From assembly GCF_020535245.1 (NCBI RefSeq), contig NZ_CP084910.1, positions 1,278,501 through 1,342,500 of the forward strand: a stretch of 64,000 bases of DNA. The letters are read 5' to 3'. The translations under genes and the position numbers were made by a program. Below are positions 35,072 to 43,605 of this stretch, piece by piece. Each line of letters opens with the position of its first letter. The first letter of the stretch is position 1. The notes under the pieces were generated by a model, which had not been told where the DNA came from, did no database searches, and was given only the letters and a program-made list of their open reading frames with translations. Source of the DNA: Asticcacaulis sp. AND118 (GTDB taxonomy: Bacteria > Pseudomonadota > Alphaproteobacteria > Caulobacterales > Caulobacteraceae).

Positions 35072-37831
35072 ATGACCGATACTCCCGCCTCCGGCCTGCC
35101 GTCGCCTCAGGGCATTTCGCACATCGCCATCGAGGACGAACTCAAGCGTTCCTATCTCGACTACGCCATGAGCGTCATCGTTTCGCGCGCTCTGCCGGAC
35201 GCGCGCGATGGCCTCAAGCCCGTGCATCGCCGCATCGTCTACGCCATGTACGAGGAAGGCCGCACCCACGACAAGAAGTACGTCAAGTCGGCCAATATTG
35301 TCGGCGACGTGATGGGTCGCTACCACCCGCACGGCGACGGCGCGATCTATGACGCCCTGGTGCGTATGGCTCAGCCCTTCTCTATGCGCCTGCTGCTGGT
35401 CGACGGTCAGGGCAATTTCGGCTCGGTCGACGGCGATCCGCCCGCGGCCATGCGCTACACCGAAAGCCGCATGACCAAGGCCGCCGAGTCGCTGATCGCC
35501 GATATCGACAAGAATACCGTCGATTTCAACGACAACTACGACGGGGCGCGTCAGGAACCGTCGGTTCTGCCGTCGCGCATCCCCAACCTGCTGGTCAACG
35601 GCGCCGGTGGCATCGCGGTCGGCATGGCCACCAACATCCCGCCGCACAATCTGGGTGAAATCGTCGACGCCTGTCTGGCCATGCTCGACGATCCGGAAGT
35701 GACCACCGAGACCCTGCTCGGCATCGTGCCGGGGCCGGACTTCCCGACCGGCGGTGAAATCCTCGGCCGCTCCGGCGCGCGTCAGGCGCTTTTGACCGGG
35801 CGCGGTTCGGTCATCATGCGCGGCAAGGCCTCGGTCGAAACGATCCGCAAGGACCGCGAAGGCATCGTCATCACCGAACTGCCGTATCAGGTGAACAAGG
35901 CGACCCTGATCGAGCACATCGCCGAAATGGTGCGCGACAAACGCATCGAAGGCATTTCCGACATCCGCGACGAGTCCGACCGTCAGGGGATGCGCGTGGT
36001 GGTCGAATTGAAACGCGACGCGTCCGGCGACGTTATTCTCAATCAGTTGTACCGCTATTCCGCCCTGCAGACGAGCTTCGGCGTCAACATGCTGGCGCTG
36101 AACCACGGTCGCCCGCAGCAGATGGGGCTGCGCAAGCTCCTGGAAATCTTCCTCGATTTCCGCGAAGAGGTGGTGGTCCGCCGCACGCGCTTCGAACTGA
36201 ACAAGGCGCGCGACCGCGGCCACGTCCTGGTCGGTCTGGCCATCGCCGTGGCCAATATCGACGAAATCATCCACATCATCCGCTCGTCCGTCGATCCGAC
36301 CGAAGCCCGCGAACGCCTGACGGCGAAGAACTGGCCGGCGGGCGACATGACGCCGCTGATCGACCTGATCGCCGACCCGCGCTCGATCGTCTTCGAAGGC
36401 GGGGAGGTCCGCCTGACCGAGGAACAGGCCCGCGCCATCCTCGCCCTGACCCTGTCGCGTCTGACCGGTCTGGGCCGCGATGAAATCTTCGGCGAAGCGC
36501 GCAATCTGGCCGCCGCCATCGCGGAATATCTGGCCATCCTGTCGTCGCGCCAACGCATACTCGGCATCGTGCGCGAGGAACTGGAAGAGGTGAAGGCGCT
36601 CTATGCCGAGCCGCGGCGCAGCCTCATCGTCGACGGCGAAGCCGATATCGAGGACGAAGACCTGATCCCGCGCGAGGACATGGTCGTCACCGTCACCCAT
36701 TCGGGCTACGTCAAGCGCACGCCGCTCAGCGCCTATCGCACGCAGCATCGCGGCGGCAAGGGCCGTTCGGGCATGGCGATGAAGGACGAAGACGCCATTA
36801 CCGGCATCTATGCGGCCTCGACGCACCAGCCCATGCTGTTCTTCTCCTCGACGGGCAAGGCCTACAAGCTCAAGGTCTGGCGTCTGCCGCTGGGCAATCC
36901 GCAGTCCAAGGGCAAGGCCTTCGTCAACCTGCTGCCGCTGGACAAGAACGAGACCGTCACCAACATCCTGACCCTGCCGGAAGACGAAGCCGCCTGGGAC
37001 CGTCTGGACATATTCTTCGCCACGCGTTCCGGCGACGTTCGCCGCAACAAGTTGTCGGACTTCGTCAATGTCAACCGCGCCGGCAAGATCGCCATGAAGC
37101 TGGAAGACGGCGACGCCATCGTCGGCGTGGCCCTGTGCACCGAGGATCAGGACGTGCTGCTGTCCACCGCTTCGGGGCGCTCGATCCGCTTCGCCGCCGA
37201 TGAGGTGCGTGTGTTCAAGGGCCGCGATTCGACCGGCGTGCGCGGCGTGCGTCTGGGGGAGGGCGACACCGTCATCTCCATGGCCATCCTGCGCCGCGTC
37301 GCCGCCACGCCTGCCGAACGCACGGCCTATCTCAAGCACGCGGCGTCGCTGCGCGCCGCCGTGTCGGGCGAAGGCGAAGAGGTTCCGGTCGCGGTCGAGG
37401 ACGACGCCGAAGAGGGCGCCGAAGACGCGGCCCTCACCGTAGAACGCATCGCCGAACTGGGCGCGGCGGAAGAATTCATCCTCACCATCGCCGACACCGG
37501 CTTCGGCAAGCGCACCTCTTCCTACGATTATCGTCGTACGGGCCGCGGCGGTCAGGGCATCGTCGCCATCGACCTGAGTAAGCGCGGCGGCAAGCTGGTG
37601 GCCTCCTTCCCGGTCGAAGACACCGATCAGTTGCTGCTGGTTACCGACGGCGGGCAACTGATCCGCACCCCGGTGGATCAGGTGCGCATCGCCAGCCGCA
37701 ATACGCAGGGCGTGACCATCTTCCGCACGTCGGGCGAAAAGGTCGTCTCGGTCGAGCGTCTGGCCGAAAGCGGTGAGGAGGGCGAAGGCCCCGACGAGGC
37801 CGAGGTTGCCAGCGAGGGCGAGGCCGGATAA
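35072..37831 (+). CDS. gyrA: DNA gyrase subunit A
   Basis: 919 residues. Breakage-reunion subunit of gyrase, which introduces negative supercoils. N-terminal [20 protein letters not shown]; active-site Tyr129 in AAMRYTESR; the C-terminal beta-pinwheel carries a GyrA-box-like sequence (HRGGKGRSG, about 565-575). A ~40-residue acidic insertion ([12 protein letters not shown]) interrupts the C-terminal domain and another acidic tail ends it. In the quinolone-binding region, [10 protein letters not shown] has Gly90 where E. coli has Ser83. The start at MTDTPAS is supported by family alignment; its ribosome-binding site is weak. A low-GC insertion lies immediately upstream. Confidence 0.97.
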   Translation: MTDTPASGLPSPQGISHIAIEDELKRSYLDYAMSVIVSRALPDARDGLKPVHRRIVYAMYEEGRTHDKKYVKSANIVGDVMGRYHPHGDGAIYDALVRMAQPFSMRLLLVDGQGNFGSVDGDPPAAMRYTESRMTKAAESLIADIDKNTVDFNDNYDGARQEPSVLPSRIPNLLVNGAGGIAVGMATNIPPHNLGEIVDACLAMLDDPEVTTETLLGIVPGPDFPTGGEILGRSGARQALLTGRGSVIMRGKASVETIRKDREGIVITELPYQVNKATLIEHIAEMVRDKRIEGISDIRDESDRQGMRVVVELKRDASGDVILNQLYRYSALQTSFGVNMLALNHGRPQQMGLRKLLEIFLDFREEVVVRRTRFELNKARDRGHVLVGLAIAVANIDEIIHIIRSSVDPTEARERLTAKNWPAGDMTPLIDLIADPRSIVFEGGEVRLTEEQARAILALTLSRLTGLGRDEIFGEARNLAAAIAEYLAILSSRQRILGIVREELEEVKALYAEPRRSLIVDGEADIEDEDLIPREDMVVTVTHSGYVKRTPLSAYRTQHRGGKGRSGMAMKDEDAITGIYAASTHQPMLFFSSTGKAYKLKVWRLPLGNPQSKGKAFVNLLPLDKNETVTNILTLPEDEAAWDRLDIFFATRSGDVRRNKLSDFVNVNRAGKIAMKLEDGDAIVGVALCTEDQDVLLSTASGRSIRFAADEVRVFKGRDSTGVRGVRLGEGDTVISMAILRRVAATPAERTAYLKHAASLRAAVSGEGEEVPVAVEDDAEEGAEDAALTVERIAELGAAEEFILTIADTGFGKRTSSYDYRRTGRGGQGIVAIDLSKRGGKLVASFPVEDTDQLLLVTDGGQLIRTPVDQVRIASRNTQGVTIFRTSGEKVVSVERLAESGEEGEGPDEAEVASEGEAG

Positions 37832-37868
37832 GGCTTCCCCCCACTATACACATAAGGAGCCACGTCAG

Positions 37869-38360
37869 ATGGCCAAAAGGATAGGGCTCTACCCGGGGAC
37901 CTTCGACCCGATCACCAACGGGCATTCGGATATTATCGGCCGTGCGGTCAAGCTGGTTGATCATCTGGTGATCGGGGTGGCGCGCAATACGGGCAAGGCG
38001 CCGGTGTTCACGCTGGATGAGCGGGTCGAGATGTTGCGCGAAAGCTGCGCGCCGTTCGCCGATCGCGTTGAGGTCTTGCCTTTCGACAGCCTTTTGATGC
38101 ACTTTGCCGAGGAACTGGGGGCATCTGTCATCATTCGCGGCTTGCGCGCGGTGGCCGATTTCGAATACGAGTTTCAGATGACGGCGATGAACCAGCAGAT
38201 GAACCGTGACATCGAGACGGTGTTTCTGATGGCCGATCCCCGGCACCAGGCGATTGCCTCCCGATTGGTCAAAGAAATAGCCCAATTAGGCGGCAATATC
38301 GCGCCGTTCGTTTCAAAAAGCGTCGCTGAGCGGCTCTTGGCTAAGGTTGGAAAAGACTAA
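37869..38360 (+). CDS. coaD: Phosphopantetheine adenylyltransferase
   Basis: 163 residues. Penultimate step of coenzyme A synthesis: transfers AMP from ATP to 4'-phosphopantetheine. N-terminal nucleotidyltransferase motif GLYPGTFDPITNGHSDII (T/HxGH), RGLRAVADFEYEFQM for substrate binding, and SSRLVKE-like IASRLVKEIAQLGG near the C-terminus. AAGGAG lies about ten bases before the ATG. The stop shares one base with the next start, so it is coupled to the cyclophilin gene, a common alphaproteobacterial arrangement. Confidence 0.97.
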   Translation: MAKRIGLYPGTFDPITNGHSDIIGRAVKLVDHLVIGVARNTGKAPVFTLDERVEMLRESCAPFADRVEVLPFDSLLMHFAEELGASVIIRGLRAVADFEYEFQMTAMNQQMNRDIETVFLMADPRHQAIASRLVKEIAQLGGNIAPFVSKSVAERLLAKVGKD

Positions 38361-39193
38361 TGACGTCTATGATGGGGGCTGCGCGCGCGGCAGGTCTGGC
38401 AATCGCCGCAACGCTTCTGGCCGGGAGCGCTTTGGCCGTTACGCCGGGCTATCGTCCGGTCGATGCCGACAACACGCTGGTGATCGACACCAGCAAGGGG
38501 CGTGTCATCGTTGAAATGTATCCCGAACTGGCCCCGCAGCACGTCGAGCGCATGAAGACGCTGACGCGGCAGGGCTTCTATAATGGGCTGAAATTCCACC
38601 GCGTCATCGAGGGCTTCATGGCCCAGACCGGCGACCCCAAGGGCACGGGCGAAGGCAATTCCGAACTGCCGAACGTACCGGGTGAATTTATCATCCGCCG
38701 CGATACGCAACTGACCATCACGCCGGTGACCAATGAACGCGGCGTGCTGACCGGCTTCGTAAAGGCCCTGCCGGTGCAGTCGCAGGTCAACGATCTGATG
38801 GCGATCACCAAGGACAACAAGGTCGAGACCTGGGGCCTCTACTGCTCCGGCACGCTGGGCATGGCGCGCGCCGGCGACGTCAATTCGGCCAACAGCCAGT
38901 TCTTCCTGATGCGCTCCTATACCGACGCGCTGGAGCGCAAATATACGGCTTTCGGCATGACGCTGGTCGGTCTGGACGTGGTGCGCAAGCTGAAGATCGG
39001 CGAGCCGCCGGTCGATCCGGACACCATGACCAAGGTGCAGGTGCTGGCCGACATCCCCGAAGCCGAGCGTCCGAAGATCGAGGTGATGGATACCAACTCT
39101 TCGGAATTTGCCGCTTTGGTCGAGGCCAAGCGCAAGACCAGCCCCGGCGGTCTCGCCGGTTGTGATATCACGGTGCCGGTCAAGGTGAATTAA
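38360..39193 (+). CDS. Exported cyclophilin-type peptidyl-prolyl isomerase
   Basis: 277 residues. A signal peptide (ARAAGLAIAATLLAGSALA, cleavage near 27) targets it to the periplasm, where it should speed proline isomerisation during protein folding. Cyclophilin motifs: VEMYPELAPQHVERM, FYNGLKFHRVIEGFMAQTGDP, and NSANSQFFLM. The region around residues 110-150 carries an insertion relative to short cyclophilins. The start overlaps the coaD stop by one base. A foldback repeat follows. Confidence 0.94.
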   Translation: MTSMMGAARAAGLAIAATLLAGSALAVTPGYRPVDADNTLVIDTSKGRVIVEMYPELAPQHVERMKTLTRQGFYNGLKFHRVIEGFMAQTGDPKGTGEGNSELPNVPGEFIIRRDTQLTITPVTNERGVLTGFVKALPVQSQVNDLMAITKDNKVETWGLYCSGTLGMARAGDVNSANSQFFLMRSYTDALERKYTAFGMTLVGLDVVRKLKIGEPPVDPDTMTKVQVLADIPEAERPKIEVMDTNSSEFAALVEAKRKTSPGGLAGCDITVPVKVN

Positions 39194-39199
39194 ATTAAT

Positions 39200-39390
39200 C
39201 TCTTCCCTGTCGCGTAGCGATGGGGAGGTGGCATTTTGAGCGTAAGCGAGAAATGACGGAGGGGGGGCAGAGCTGTGCGTCTGCTCAGTCGCTCCAATCT
39301 TGGCTTGTTTCCGCTCATTTTTTCGAGATATCCCCCTCCGTCAGTCCGCTTTGCGTCCTGCCACCTCCCCACGCTTCGCGCAGGGAGTAG
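39200..39390. repeat. Intergenic foldback repeat, copy 3 (diverged)
   Basis: The left end CTCTTCCCTGTCGCG...GATGGGGAGGTGGC and GACGGAGGGGG pair with CCCCCTCCGTC and CCACCTCCCC...CGCAGGGAGTAG on the right. It has the same order and arm lengths as 4266-4439 and 12385-12571 with several base changes. It separates convergent genes. Confidence 0.75.
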
Positions 39391-39392
39391 AT

Positions 39393-39836
39393 TTAGGGCC
39401 TGTCCTTTTCAAGCGCTGCCGTGGTGACGGCGCAGCCCTTGAGCACCTCGTCGCTCATATTGATCTCGGCGGTAAGCGGGTAGACCCGGTCGCTCATCCC
39501 GTCGGAGCATTTCTGCGCGATCAGGGTCAGGCTCAGTTCGTTGGTCAGCAACTCGGCGCGGGCCGGGCCTTCCTTGTCCTTGTTGATTTCGAATTCCTGA
39601 CGCGGAAAGACCCTGGCTTCCTCGCCGGGGCGCTCGAGTGTGGCCTCGTCTCCGGTAAGGGTCAGAGACCAGAAAGGTTCGGTGCCGGTCACGGTAAGCG
39701 GCGCATTCAGATCGACGCCGGCCAATGAATCGATCTGGATCGATTCGGGTTCCGGCGGCTTTTCCGCCTTGGGCGAACAGGCGGCAAGCGCAAGAAGGGC
39801 AAGCAGGCAGGCAGGACGCGCCGCGGACCGGTTCAT
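39393..39836 (-). CDS. Putative lipoprotein (COG3650-like)
   Basis: 147 residues. The lipobox ALAAC (Cys about 20) predicts a lipoprotein. The mature domain has VTGTEPFWSLTLTGDEATL and LIAQKCSDGMSDRVYPLTAEI, a pattern I associate with COG3650 membrane-associated proteins of unknown function. It shares one base with the upstream 74-residue lipoprotein gene, so the two form a unit with the pirin gene just before them. Confidence 0.72.
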   Translation of the reverse strand: MNRSAARPACLLALLALAACSPKAEKPPEPESIQIDSLAGVDLNAPLTVTGTEPFWSLTLTGDEATLERPGEEARVFPRQEFEINKDKEGPARAELLTNELSLTLIAQKCSDGMSDRVYPLTAEINMSDEVLKGCAVTTAALEKDRP

Positions 39837-40060
39837 CAGTCTTCGTCCTTTTGCTTCTTTTTGTCTTTCTTGTCTTTTTTCTCGTCATCGCCGTCAGGGA
39901 TAGCCGCGCCGACCACCTTTCCGGTGGTGCCGATGACAGCGCCCGTTACCCCCACCGCGGTGCCGACCGCCGCGCCTGTAACGGCGGCGGCCAGACACCC
40001 CTGAAGCAGGAGCGGAAGCCCGATCAGGGCTGTGAGGGTAACGAGCGGCTTAAGTCGCAT
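39836..40060 (-). CDS. Small glycine-rich lipoprotein
   Basis: 74 residues. Lipobox LLQGC (Cys about 22), then a Gly/Ala/Val segment (AAVTGAAVGTAVGVTGAVIG) able to pack into a membrane or form a hairpin, then a highly charged Lys/Asp tail (DDEKKDKKDKKKQKDED). It resembles small lipoproteins seen in other alphaproteobacteria (NF038104 type, from memory). Its start directly follows the pirin stop and its stop overlaps the next start. Confidence 0.7.
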   Translation of the reverse strand: MRLKPLVTLTALIGLPLLLQGCLAAAVTGAAVGTAVGVTGAVIGTTGKVVGAAIPDGDDEKKDKKDKKKQKDED

Positions 40061-40759
40061 CTATGCGGCATCCAGGACAAGAATTTCGGCGTCTTCCAGC
40101 GCTTCGAAGGTCAGCACATCTTCATCGATGATGGCCGCGCCGTCGCGCGCTTTCAGTTCCAGACCGTTAAGCTTAACACGTCCGGCGGCCAAGACTACAT
40201 AAACATGTCGGCCTTTTTCGGGCGCGTAGGTCTCGGATTGTCCGCTCAGCAGGGTCGCCCCCAGAAGGCGGGCCGGCGTGTGGATCTTCAGCGCCTCGGT
40301 ATCGTCGTCGAAGCCCGAAGCCAGCGCCACGAAGGTGCCGGCGCGGTCGCCCTTGGGGAAGGGCTTGGCGCCCCAGCGGGGGGCATGGCCGCGCTTGTCT
40401 GGGATGACCCAGATCTGGAAGATCTTGGTGAGGACGTCCTCGACATTATATTCGGCATGGCGAATGCCCGTGCCGGCGGACATGACCTGAACGTCGCCGG
40501 CTTCGGTGCGCCCGCGATTTCCCAGATTGTCCTCATGGGTGATGGCGCCTTCGCGGACATAGGTGATGATTTCCATGTCGGCGTGCGGGTGCGGCGGAAA
40601 GCCGGACTTCGCGTCGATCTCGTCGTCGTTCCATACGCGGATCGAACCCCAGCCCATATTCTGGGGGTCGTAATAGTCGGCGAACGAGAAGTGATGGCGG
40701 GCGTTCAGCCAGCCGTGCTTGGCGTTATAGAGCTTTTCAAAGGGGCGATGCTGGATCAT
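40061..40759 (-). CDS. Pirin-family protein
   Basis: 232 residues, bicupin. N-terminal cupin metal ligands are visible in FPPHPHADMEIITYV and the later GTGIRHAEYN, typical of pirins such as E. coli YhhW, which show quercetin 2,3-dioxygenase activity in vitro. The in vivo role is unknown; some act as redox-sensitive regulators. It is first in a minus-strand unit with two small lipoproteins and is divergent from an XRE-type regulator that may control it. Confidence 0.88.
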   Translation of the reverse strand: MIQHRPFEKLYNAKHGWLNARHHFSFADYYDPQNMGWGSIRVWNDDEIDAKSGFPPHPHADMEIITYVREGAITHEDNLGNRGRTEAGDVQVMSAGTGIRHAEYNVEDVLTKIFQIWVIPDKRGHAPRWGAKPFPKGDRAGTFVALASGFDDDTEALKIHTPARLLGATLLSGQSETYAPEKGRHVYVVLAAGRVKLNGLELKARDGAAIIDEDVLTFEALEDAEILVLDAA

Positions 40760-40937
40760 GGCGTAAGCCTTTCGCTAAAAGCGTTGCTGTTGAGCGTCAA
40801 TATATGGCGATCCGGCGTTGCGCATAGAGCGCAGTATGGGAACCTGCTGTTGCTGAAATGGCAACCAATGACCCTGAATTTATGGCTGTTCCCTGTGGCG
40901 GGGTTGGGGCAGTATGATCTGCGATGTAGGGGGATCA

Positions 40938-41537
40938 ATGGACAAGGCGCTCATCTACGGTCAGGCACTGGCGCAGTTGCGGATGCGGGCGCGCCTGTCA
41001 CAGGACAAGGCCGCCGAAGCCGCCGGTACGTCCCAGCCGACCTGGGCGCGCTATGAAAGCGGCGACAGCCGCGCCTTTTACGATCGTCTGGCAGTGCGTT
41101 CTAAAATCGTCCGCGCGCTCGGCTTTTCCCTTCGCGATCTCGACGCCGAAGCCGAGGCGCTGACGGCAGATATGGCCTATGTCATGGCGGAGGAAACTGC
41201 GGACGGCGTGGCGGCGTCGGCGGGCGTCGATCTGGGGGCACTGAATCGCCCGACGCTCAAACGGGTACAAATTACCACCGACGACCTTAGTCCCTACCTG
41301 CGGGCCGGCGGGTTCGCCATCTACGATACGGCGCGCCTGCCGAAAGCGGGGGATGGCGTCATCGTCCATCTGCGCGACGGCCGGTTGTTGCCGCGCTTTT
41401 ATCTCAGGCAGGCTACGGAGCTTTGGGTCGAGCGCATGTCGGCCGAAGGCGAGGGCTATGTCCGGCAGAGCGAGACGCTGAACATGGCGCGGGTGGCCGG
41501 CGTCTATCCCATCGTGCTGCGCGGAGATACAGAATAA
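40938..41537 (+). CDS. XRE-type repressor with S24-like C-terminal domain
   Basis: 199 residues. An N-terminal helix-turn-helix (AQLRMRARLSQDKAAEAAGTS, WARYESGD; about 9-45) is joined to a C-terminal region like LexA/CI peptidase folds (LSPYLRAGGFAIYDTARLPKAGDGVIVHL). The position of the usual catalytic Ser in the SM-P-L motif appears to be Asp, so self-cleavage is doubtful. GGGGGA precedes the chosen ATG by four bases. It is divergent from the pirin gene and followed by a second XRE gene 79 bp away. Confidence 0.78.
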   Translation: MDKALIYGQALAQLRMRARLSQDKAAEAAGTSQPTWARYESGDSRAFYDRLAVRSKIVRALGFSLRDLDAEAEALTADMAYVMAEETADGVAASAGVDLGALNRPTLKRVQITTDDLSPYLRAGGFAIYDTARLPKAGDGVIVHLRDGRLLPRFYLRQATELWVERMSAEGEGYVRQSETLNMARVAGVYPIVLRGDTE

Positions 41538-41616
41538 ATCGCATAAATTGCATAAAATGAATTGACAATCGGGGCGCGCATTTGCATTCTCCCTCCCGAA
41601 AAGGGGAGGGGAGGAC

Positions 41617-41991
41617 ATGCGCCGTACTTCACAACATCCGGTCGATCTGGCGGTGGGGCAGAATATTCGCCTGATCCGCAAGGCGCGCGGCCTGACGCAG
41701 GAAAACCTGGCTGACGGCGTCGGCGTGACCTTTCAGCAGGTTCAGAAGTACGAGAAGGGGACGAACCGCGTCAGTTGTTCGATGCTGATCCGTATCTGCG
41801 AGCAGTTGGAGGCGCATCCGATGGATATTCTGCCGCCCCTGTCGTCGGTAGCGCATCCGCTGACCGAACTGCCTTGGTATCGCGACGCGCAAATCGTGCA
41901 TCACAATAATCCGCGTCTGCTGCCGGAACTGAAGCGGCTCAGCCGCTCGCAACTGCATACGCTGCTGATGGCGGCGCGAGCCTTCGCCTGA
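41617..41991 (+). CDS. XRE-family transcriptional regulator
   Basis: 124 residues. Helix-turn-helix at about 14-68: VGQNIRLIRKARGLTQENLA, GVTFQQVQKYEKGTNRVS. This type is very common in alphaproteobacteria. The C-terminal ~45 residues have no recognised sensor. A GGGAGGGGAGGAC purine tract lies right before the ATG and provides the ribosome-binding site. The promoter region is the 79 bases after the preceding repressor gene. Targets unknown. Confidence 0.88.
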   Translation: MRRTSQHPVDLAVGQNIRLIRKARGLTQENLADGVGVTFQQVQKYEKGTNRVSCSMLIRICEQLEAHPMDILPPLSSVAHPLTELPWYRDAQIVHHNNPRLLPELKRLSRSQLHTLLMAARAFA

Positions 41992-41997
41992 ACGGCG

Positions 41998-42540
41998 TCA
42001 GGCGGCCAGCGCCTTCTCTATGGCGTCGATCAGGCGCACATCGTCCGGCGCGACGTCGGGCGAAAAGCGGGCGACGACCTTGCCGTCGCGACCGATGATG
42101 AACTTCTCGAAATTCCACAGGATTTCACCGCGCGGGGTCGGCGGGAAACCGTAACCCGCAAATTTTTCGCGCATCAGTTCGGAACCTGCGGCATCGGGCC
42201 AGGCTTCGGTCAGGGCGGCGTACAGCGGATGCTTGTCTTCGCCTGCCACACTGATCTTGGAGAAAAGGGGAAAGGAGACGTCGAACGCCGTCTGGCAGAA
42301 GCTGGCGATTTCCTGATCCGTGCCCGGTTCCTGCCCCATGAAGTTGTTGGCCGGGAAGCCCAGAATTTCCAGACCGGCATCGTGCTTGTCGCGATAGAGC
42401 GCTTCCAGCGCCTCGTACTGCGGGGTCAGACCGCACTTCGACGCCACATTGACGATCAGCAGCACCTTGCCGGCATAGTCGTTCAGCGAGGCGTCGCCTC
42501 CGTCGATACGTTTCAGCGGAATATCGTACAGTTCGCCCAT
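41998..42540 (-). CDS. Glutathione peroxidase family protein
   Basis: 180 residues. Thiol peroxidase that reduces hydroperoxides, with a Cys in place of selenocysteine: VNVASKCGLTPQYEALEALY (about residue 37), then the conserved FPANNFMGQEPG (normally FPCNQFGGQEPG, so the resolving-Cys position is Ala here) and LWNFEKFIIGRDG. Start at MGELYDI with GGAGGG upstream; an extension to 42585 is possible but lacks family similarity. Only seven bases separate its end from the convergent XRE gene. Confidence 0.92.
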   Translation of the reverse strand: MGELYDIPLKRIDGGDASLNDYAGKVLLIVNVASKCGLTPQYEALEALYRDKHDAGLEILGFPANNFMGQEPGTDQEIASFCQTAFDVSFPLFSKISVAGEDKHPLYAALTEAWPDAAGSELMREKFAGYGFPPTPRGEILWNFEKFIIGRDGKVVARFSPDVAPDDVRLIDAIEKALAA

Positions 42541-42627
42541 CAGGCCCTCCATGACGACAGGAAGATAGGGCATCCGCTCCACCATGCAATATCAAAATCC
42601 GCTTTGATCACAGGCGCCTGAGGTCAA

Positions 42628-43182
42628 TCAGGCGGCGCTGGCCCGCCGCGCCGGCAGCGTTGGTGCAAACTGGGCCAGATGATATCTGAGATAATCGCAT
42701 AGCGTCAGGGCGTAGATATTCAGATTGGCCATACCGGCCTTTGCGCGCAGGAAACGTTCGCACAGGCCGAGCATGTCGAGATAGAGCCGGTTCTGGAACT
42801 GGATATAGTCGATGTCGAAGCGATCGGCTTCGATCAGTTGCAGGGCATCGATATCCTTCTGCTGTTCCGGCGACGGCACATAATCCGGCGTCAGGGCCGA
42901 TCCGGCCTTTTCGAGCGCGGTCAGAAGCGCTTCGTTCAGCCAGACGTGGCTGTCGGCCATGTGCCGGGCGTAGGCGCGGATATCGGGACATTGCGAGCGC
43001 AGGGTCGCTGTGCGATGAATCTGGATCGCCACGGCATTGAGGCGCGAGACCAGCCCGACAAAGATTTCAGAAATATCAGATGCAGCCGCTGGCGACAGGG
43101 CCGTGCGGATTGCGCTCAGTCGGGGCAGGCCGTGGGTTTGCGTACGGGGACGTGCAGACAACAGATTGGACAGCGGGGTCAT
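42628..43182 (-). CDS. DUF4142-like helical protein
   Basis: 184 residues, strongly helical, without signal peptide or membrane segment. The part from about residue 38 (DISEIFVGLVSRLNAVAIQI, YARHMADSHVWLNEALLTAL, later RFDIDYIQFQNRLYLDMLGL) is reminiscent of the ferritin-like DUF4142 family, but those usually carry a signal peptide. Function unknown. Separated by 42 bp from glutathione peroxidase, whose start lies downstream of it on the same strand, so they may be co-transcribed. Confidence 0.65.
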   Translation of the reverse strand: MTPLSNLLSARPRTQTHGLPRLSAIRTALSPAAASDISEIFVGLVSRLNAVAIQIHRTATLRSQCPDIRAYARHMADSHVWLNEALLTALEKAGSALTPDYVPSPEQQKDIDALQLIEADRFDIDYIQFQNRLYLDMLGLCERFLRAKAGMANLNIYALTLCDYLRYHLAQFAPTLPARRASAA

Positions 43183-43605
43183 GGACCTCTACTCCGGAAA
43201 AACAAATACAGCGTCCGCTTTTTTTTAACACCGGTTCGCAGCGTCTGTTCAGCAGCCGTCCGCGAGCCTGACCATCGTCATTATGGGGGCATGGCGTTCG
43301 GCCATAGAATTTTCGAAGAAGAGGATGCGCCGATTTTCGGCGAAACTACGGCTTTTAGCCGTTTGTTTTCGGGCGCTTTCAGCGGAGATTTTTTCCGTAC
43401 CCGTTCTTGTTCGTACCCTTAAGGTGAAATCGGTAAGGATGACATCGGGCAAGGGTTAAGGCGCGTAAGGGCGACGTAAGAATTCGTCTTTTTACGCAAT
43501 AGATTCCCATTTTTGGCGCTCACAAGGGATCGATTATGATTGAAGGCGAAGGCTTTCGACGCTAAAAGGTCTGACCAATATAGCAATTAGGTCGGATAAA
43601 GGTGC
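43183..43605. other. 423-base non-coding region
   Basis: Separates the DUF4142-like gene from the divergent GH2 gene. It is AT-richer than its neighbours. A 67-codon frame on the minus strand (43249-43452) has no family resemblance or ribosome-binding site and I do not accept it. No convincing promoter consensus, operator or hairpin stands out. It probably holds both promoters. Confidence 0.5.

Noticed and set aside
34955..37657. A 900-codon frame antisense to gyrA
   Set aside because: Same reason: gyrA is unambiguous, and the antisense product is a low-information Arg/Asp/Val-rich sequence.
43249..43452. A 67-codon minus-strand frame in the gap before the GH2 gene
   Set aside because: No ribosome-binding site, domain or supporting context.
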